This document shows positions 59,161 through 64,000 of a DNA stretch of 64,000 nt, one piece after another. Position numbers and translations under genes: made by a program. Every line of letters starts with the position of its first letter. Position 1 is the stretch's first letter. Origin of the DNA: Hanleya hanleyi (Eukaryota; Mollusca; Polyplacophora; Lepidopleurida; Hanleyidae); contig JAVTVY010025210.1 in the NCBI GenBank assembly GCA_036873755.1, positions 1-64,000 on the forward strand, read 5' to 3'. The notes under the pieces were generated by a model. That model was not told the DNA's origin and searched no databases. It saw only the letters and a program-made list of their open reading frames with translations.

Positions 59161-60525
59161 TTACGAAACGTAGCGCCATAGATCTTGCACGCTACGTTCG
59201 TATTTTGCTATCAGCATGCGATATGTATCGCCAAATTTGAGAAACTTTGAGTGGAGGCGCTTGGTGGAATAGCCCTGTTTTATAAGTTTCTGCAACAATG
59301 TTTTGTGACGTTGATTAAAATCATCACATCTAACACAGGATCTAGCAAATGCTACTAAGCGAGATATGTATACGCCATATGCAGGTCCCACTGGAATATT
59401 ACTATCCAGAAAGGGATAGTTTACGATGTCGAAATTGTAATCATCTCTTTTGTCATAAAGTCGACGAGAGAGAATGCACGATTCATTTTTATAGACATAG
59501 AGATCTAAATAAGATGTGCCTGTAGGGCTATCTGTAGTTTCCTTCAAATCCAGTGAAGGTGGATATATATCCTTCACTGCGTCAATTATATAGCGATTAT
59601 CCACAGCGAGAAGATCGTCTATATAGCGTTTGGTGAATGAGAAGGAACGGGCTTTGAATGGATCGGTTTTTGAAAGCGCCTGCATATAGTCATATTCATA
59701 AGAGAACAGATACAGGTCAGCCAACAGGGGTGCACAATTAGTACCCATTGGAATACCTATATGCTGCTGATATATTGTGTTGCCAAATTTCACATAGATA
59801 TTTTTAATGAGAAATTCAAGCAACTCTATAAACATAGAAACATCCCATGAATGATATCTCTTGTATGTAGTCGAGCTAAAGAATGCTTTATGGCTTCCGA
59901 CATTAATATATCTACGATCAGTTTTCTTGAACACAGATACTATTAATGAACTTACACGGCCAATAAGGTCCTGATGAGGGATTGTAGTATAGAGAGTCGA
60001 GAAATCCCATGTGGATACATGTCTGTACGGTATGTGACCTTTAGCATCAAGTTCTTCCGTAAGACATTTTGAGTTTTTCAATATCCACATACATTCAACG
60101 CCAGAGTTCTTAGAAATAGTGGCGCAATACCTTTCCCAAAATGCTTTTACCTCCTGAAGGGCCCTCGTCAATAAGGTTGAAAGAAGCTTGGTGGTGCAGC
60201 TTCTAGAACCAGCTATGAATCTAGCTTTGTATGGTGATTTATGCATTTTGGGAGTCCAGTATATTTTTGGTATGTCGTTATGATTGGTTGGAAGACAAAT
60301 ACCTCTTTCCCTGAGAAACTTTTTGTGATTGTTAAATAAATCTTCCAGATTAAATGCAGTTTGGGAGTAAGTAGAGGTATTTGATGAAGATATGTCTACA
60401 CTCAATTCTTTAACCAGCACCTGGTAATAGTAATATTTACATATGAATATTATATTATTCGGAGCTTTGTCTGCTGGGACTATGACGAATTTACTCTGGA
60501 GATTTGCTAGAACTTCTTGCGAATT
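59161..60525 (-). pseudogene. Naiad reverse transcriptase part
   Basis: Copies element RNA into DNA at the nicked target. The frame runs open from just after an in-frame TAA (60526-60528) to the stop at 59161. It begins with a block reading FVIVPADKAPNNIIF (near 60490). Counting from the first codon at 60420, motifs are PKIYWTPKMHKSP (51-63), FSTLYTTIPHQDL with motif A D139, the HSW..FIELLEFLIKNIYVKFG stretch (190-213), GIPMGTNCAPLLADLYL (222-238) and RYIDDLLAV with D268 and D269. All catalytic residues are present. There is no reliable start codon because the frame continues from the nuclease part upstream, so the TAA splits one original protein in two. Confidence 0.9.
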
Positions 60526-62152
60526 TTATTTTCTCAGTACTTGTTTTACTTGGGGAAGAGTACTTCTGTCAATATGGCGGATTGTTCCAACGACCTTGCT
60601 CTTGGTGAGGTCCAGCCAATCAGCGAGTACTGTAGGTTCAACTTTTTCTCGCTTAGACCAATCAATAACGTACTGTTCTAATGCAGACAGGACTATCTTC
60701 TGGTCGGCCTTGAGATTTATTCTTCTTGGCTCTCTATATTTAGGTCCTTTCATCAGGAGTAATTTCAGATCCTTATCACTCACCACATCAAGGTCACCAG
60801 TCACAATATGTTTGCACAGTGTATAGATAAAGTTCGACAATTCACAATCACAACTATAGCCTCCTGACGTGTATAAGTTCCAGTCAAACTCCTTGACAGC
60901 ATTGGAGTAATTGAATATTTTGGTGGCTATAGATTTAGTATACTTATATGAAATGCAAGGAGGTTCTGTGAACTTGAAATAGTTTGGTACAGCGTTGCGT
61001 ACCTCTGAATCATTCAGGATTCGAGGTAAAATAATGATGTCCAGTCCTTTATCTAAGTAGTTGAGTTTCAAGAAAAACCGATCTTGAGATGTTTCGATTA
61101 TGTTCACTGGACGATACAACCGAAAATACGCTATATCTTGACATACTTTACTGATTTTTGATGGTATTATATTTCCTGAAGACGCAGATTGTTGTATATC
61201 TCTGGCTATTTGATTTAAAGCTCTCAGAGGTAACGCATACAGAACTGTACGTACGCTATGTATACTATTGGGTGCGTTAGTTAAACCCACTAAGTAATTT
61301 AAAGTAATATGATCGTGAATCATCGAACTATTAAACTTTCGCCAACCATGGCTGCGTTGTGTCCGTTGATGGGGTTTAAATAGTTGTGTAATGTTGGATA
61401 TATTTGAGCGGCGGTTTGTAGCATTGCCGAACCCACTGACATTATCATTTAAACCAAACCGAAACACTGACCCAAGTTCTAGCATCCAGAATAATTCCCG
61501 CTCTCGGATTTTTCTCTCAAATCCAAAGGGGGAATCCTTAGTAGATGGATAGACGACGTCTATGATCTGAATACTAAAGTTATCCCAGCCATGGTCGGGT
61601 CCAGAAAAATGTCTACCCATAAGCAATTGCTTTTTCCTAACGGATTTTCTGTGACCGTTCACCCTAAGATGGAGTCTTTGGGTGGTATTGCCAACATACT
61701 GTTGACCACACTTCTTACAGCAAAACTAAATAAATACAGTTTGTAGTAGAACAACTAAGATCAACATACGAGTTGACAAAATATGAGTTACCAGTTAATG
61801 CGGAACTAAATGAAGCTGACGTATTAAAGAGTGGACGCGTGAGACATCCACGATGTCCACACTTAGAAATTTTGAAATTATTACATGTAGAATTCGGTGC
61901 TAAACAATCATCAAGCGCAATATTACAAGGTTTGATGTCGTGGCCTTGCTTTGCTGTCAGAAATATATCTGTCATTTGGATTGAAAAAGGTCTTAGTGTA
62001 TTTCGAACTATTAGAGACTCGGCCGAGAAACCTGCACTAAGGTTCCTCGGGTCTGTCTTAATATTATTTCTTTGTATTGTATCCATTATGAGTGTTGGGT
62101 GTGCAGGGGCCCGGCCTCGGGGACAACTTGTCCACCAGCAGAATCCAGGCAT
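60526..62152 (-). pseudogene. Naiad GIY-YIG nuclease and CxC linker part
   Basis: Two overlapping frames make up the N-terminal half. The upstream one (62152-61715) has a CGHRGC zinc-type motif and ends in NCIYLV, the GIY half of the nuclease. The downstream one continues with CKKCGQQYVGNTTQRLHLR and NGHRK (about 61650-61710), then RERELFWMLELG and FGLND, the expected catalytic region. A one-base shift near 61718-61725 separates them. CDC (the CxC motif) lies at 60844-60852, followed by GPKYREPRRINL. The linker leads straight into the reverse transcriptase after one TAA. A likely start is the ATG within the 62152-62080 stretch. Confidence 0.82.
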
Positions 62153-62164
62153 ACACAGGTTAAA

Positions 62165-63893
62165 ATTACAAGCGTCTAGTCCATTAGAGAATATCCGCGT
62201 CCATAATCCAAAGACCTATTCCATATTCCATATAACAGTATTAGCACTAAATTCAAAAAGACAATCATAGTATACATACACATAGGCTTGTTTCCTGCAA
62301 GAGAGAAGCGGTCAACAGTTTTCAATGATGCCGGCAAGACATCATGATGTTCCATAAATATCAAATCCGTATCGCTGATCAGTATTCTTAATCCATAATA
62401 TTCGTTGTAAGGTCGTCATCTAAAGAATGATGTATCTCAGTCACGCTTTGATTGTGACTGTTCATATGAGTACCATGAGTTCATACGGCCCCTAGCCCCG
62501 GGTTAAGCGGAATTAGACACAAGTTACGAAACGTAGCGCCATAGATCATGCACGCTACGTTCGTATTTTGCTATCAGCATGCGATATGTATCGCCAAATT
62601 TGAGAAACTTTGAGTGGAGGCGCTTGGTGGAATAGCCCTGTTTTATAAGTTTCTGCAACAATGTTTTGTGACGTTGATTAAAATCATCACATCTAACACA
62701 GGATCTAGCAAATGCTACTAAGCAAGATATGTATACGCCATATGCAGATCCCACTGGAATATTACTATCCAGAAAGGGATAATTTACGATGTCGAAATTG
62801 TAATCATCTCTTTTGTCATAAAGTCGACGAGAGAGAATGCCCGCTTCATTTTTATAGAGATAGAGATCTAAATAAGATGTGCCTGTAGGGCTATCTGTAG
62901 TTTCCTTCAAATCCAGTGAAGGTGGATATATATCCTACACTGCGTCATTTATATAGCGATTATCCACAGCGAGAAGATCGTCTATATAGCGTTTGGTGAA
63001 TGAGAAGGAAAGCGCCTTTTTTGAAAGCGCCTGCATATAGTCATATTCATAAGAGAACAGATACAGGTCAGCCAACAGGGGTGCACAATTAGTACCCATT
63101 GGAATACCTATATGCTGCTGATATATTGTGTTGCCAAATTTCACATAGATATTTTTAATGAGAAATTCAAGCAACTCTATCAACAAAGAAACATCCCATG
63201 AATGATATCTCTTGTATGTAGTCGAGCTAAAGAATGCTTTATGGCTTCCGACATTAATATATCTACGATCAGTTTTCTTGAACACAGATACTATTAATGA
63301 ACTTATACGGTCAATAAGGTCCTGATGAGGGATTGTAGTATAGAGAGTCGAGAAACCCCATGTGGATACATGTCTGTACGGTATGTGACCTTTAGCATCA
63401 AGTTCTTCCGTAAGACATTTTGAGTTTTTCAATATCCACATACATTCAACGCCAGAGTTCTTAGAAATAGTGGCGCAATACCTTTTCCAAAATGCTTTTA
63501 CCTCCTGAAGGGCCCTCGTCAATAAGGTTGAAAGCTTGGTGGTGCAGCTTCTAGAACCAGCTATGAATCTAGCTTTGTATGGTGATTTATGCATTTTGGG
63601 AGTCCAGTATATTTTTGGTATGTCGTTATGATTGGTTGGAAGACAAATACCTCTTTCCCTGAGAAACTTTTTATGATTGTTAAATAAATCTTCCAGATTA
63701 AATGCAGTTTGGGAGTAAGTAGACGTATTTGATGAAGATATGTCTACACTCAATTCTTTAACCAGCACCTGGTAATAGTAATATTTACATATGAATATTA
63801 TATTATTCGGAGCTTTGTCTGCTGGGACTATGACGAATTTACTCTGGAGATTTGCTAGATCTTCTTGCGAATTGAGGTTTCTCAGTACTTGTT
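62165..63893 (-). mobile_element. 5'-truncated Naiad copy forming the pseudo-LTR
   Basis: Homology to 58759-60540 begins at 63893 and ends with the same 3' terminus at 62165, where the full copy starts. Short deletions are present: 18 bp in the 3' region near 62480 and 12 bp in the reverse transcriptase near 63018. The upstream flank is the foldback arm (CCCCCAGGCGGC). Confidence 0.88.
62524..63893 (-). pseudogene. Naiad reverse transcriptase, truncated second copy
   Basis: About 95% like the neighbour at 59161-60525 by eye. It starts inside the CxC-RT linker (QVLRNLNSQED) and has no stop where the neighbour has TAA. It has its own in-frame TAG at 62935-62937 (neighbour AAG), four codons deleted after QALSK, and one changed motif residue (HVSTWGFSTLY, so the motif A aspartate is now glycine). 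It cannot be active. Confidence 0.88.
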
Positions 63894-64000
63894 CCCCCAG
63901 GCGGCTCCCCCAGCGTGGGTATGATGTAACATTGCTGAGAATAGAATGATTGATCTCTCATCCTTGTTGTTGATCTGTCTACATCATGGCCTCAAGGCGT

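Larger units (their letters stand above)
58759..62164 (-). mobile_element. Naiad-type Penelope-like element, near full length
   Basis: Domain order on the minus strand is N-terminal GIY-YIG nuclease, CxC linker, C-terminal reverse transcriptase, then a 400-bp 3' region ending CTAGACGCTTGTAATT. That permuted order defines the Naiad/Chlamys group of Penelope-like elements; canonical ones carry the nuclease at the C-terminus. It lies directly downstream of a second, 5'-truncated copy in the same orientation, which is the pseudo-LTR arrangement of this class. Insertion is into an arm of a foldback element. Confidence 0.85.
57744..64000. mobile_element. long foldback element, right arm split by Penelope-like insertion
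   Basis: The left arm 57744-58200 reads CGCCTTGAGGCCATGATGTAG...GGATGAGAGATCAATCATT and continues through CACCACCAC and GAGTGAGT tracts to a CGTACGCATGCGCATGC block. The right arm is the inverse: 58433-58758, then after the insertion 63894-64000, ending GGCCTCAAGGCGT at the window edge. The true outer end may lie beyond 64000, and the left end may reach back to about 57588. The centre holds a short tandem repeat. No transposase frame is seen. Confidence 0.8.

Overview
The window reads as a piece of an animal genome, most likely a marine invertebrate. Evidence is spliced exons with GT/AG junctions, metazoan retrotransposons and DNA transposons, and no bacterial operon structure. The exact organism cannot be fixed from sequence alone; amphioxus-like, hemichordate or other marine invertebrates all fit. 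I see no intact host gene, no RNA gene and no CRISPR. Almost everything recognisable is mobile or repetitive DNA.

Layout. 1-1583: flank with a degenerate minisatellite and a piggyBac-like MITE. 1584-49588: two head-to-tail copies of a non-coding unit of about 13.1 kb (A, 1584-25044; B, 25045-49588). Each unit holds the same foldback elements, a piggyBac-like relic, a CATCCAGGTGTGATT-type minisatellite, and three diverged tandem subrepeats of a 2.4-kb basic module. The copies are told apart by what landed in them. Copy A carries a 10.36-kb DNA transposon with CAC...GTG ends and a TA target duplication (CMC/CACTA-Mirage type, 14435-24793). It also carries a 5'-truncated Penelope-like element end (5653-6068). 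Copy B carries an 11.46-kb Ty3/gypsy LTR retrotransposon (25226-36690, minus strand) with 2.95-kb LTRs and one unbroken 1,755-codon Gag-Pol frame. Each copy shows the empty site of the other's insertion.

The DNA transposon is itself nested. It contains a 1.1-kb palindrome, four spliced exons of a gene resembling the fish 'SAMD3-like' family (with one in-frame TGA), a dodecamer-type minisatellite, and a 5'-truncated CR1/L2-like LINE inserted in that minisatellite.

49589-57590: accessory mosaic with an AACGCGTTT-rich element, badly decayed Penelope-like copies with smaller elements inside them, a second CAC/GTG MITE, and a CRE-rich tandem repeat. 57744-64000: a long foldback element whose right arm is split by a tandem pair of Penelope-like elements. 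The complete member has an N-terminal GIY-YIG nuclease, a CxC linker and a C-terminal reverse transcriptase. That permuted order is the hallmark of the Naiad clade, and the tandem truncated copy upstream is a pseudo-LTR. It is broken by one frameshift and one stop.

The elements do not form a pathway. They record an order of events: unit duplication, then separate insertions into A and B, with further insertions inside those.
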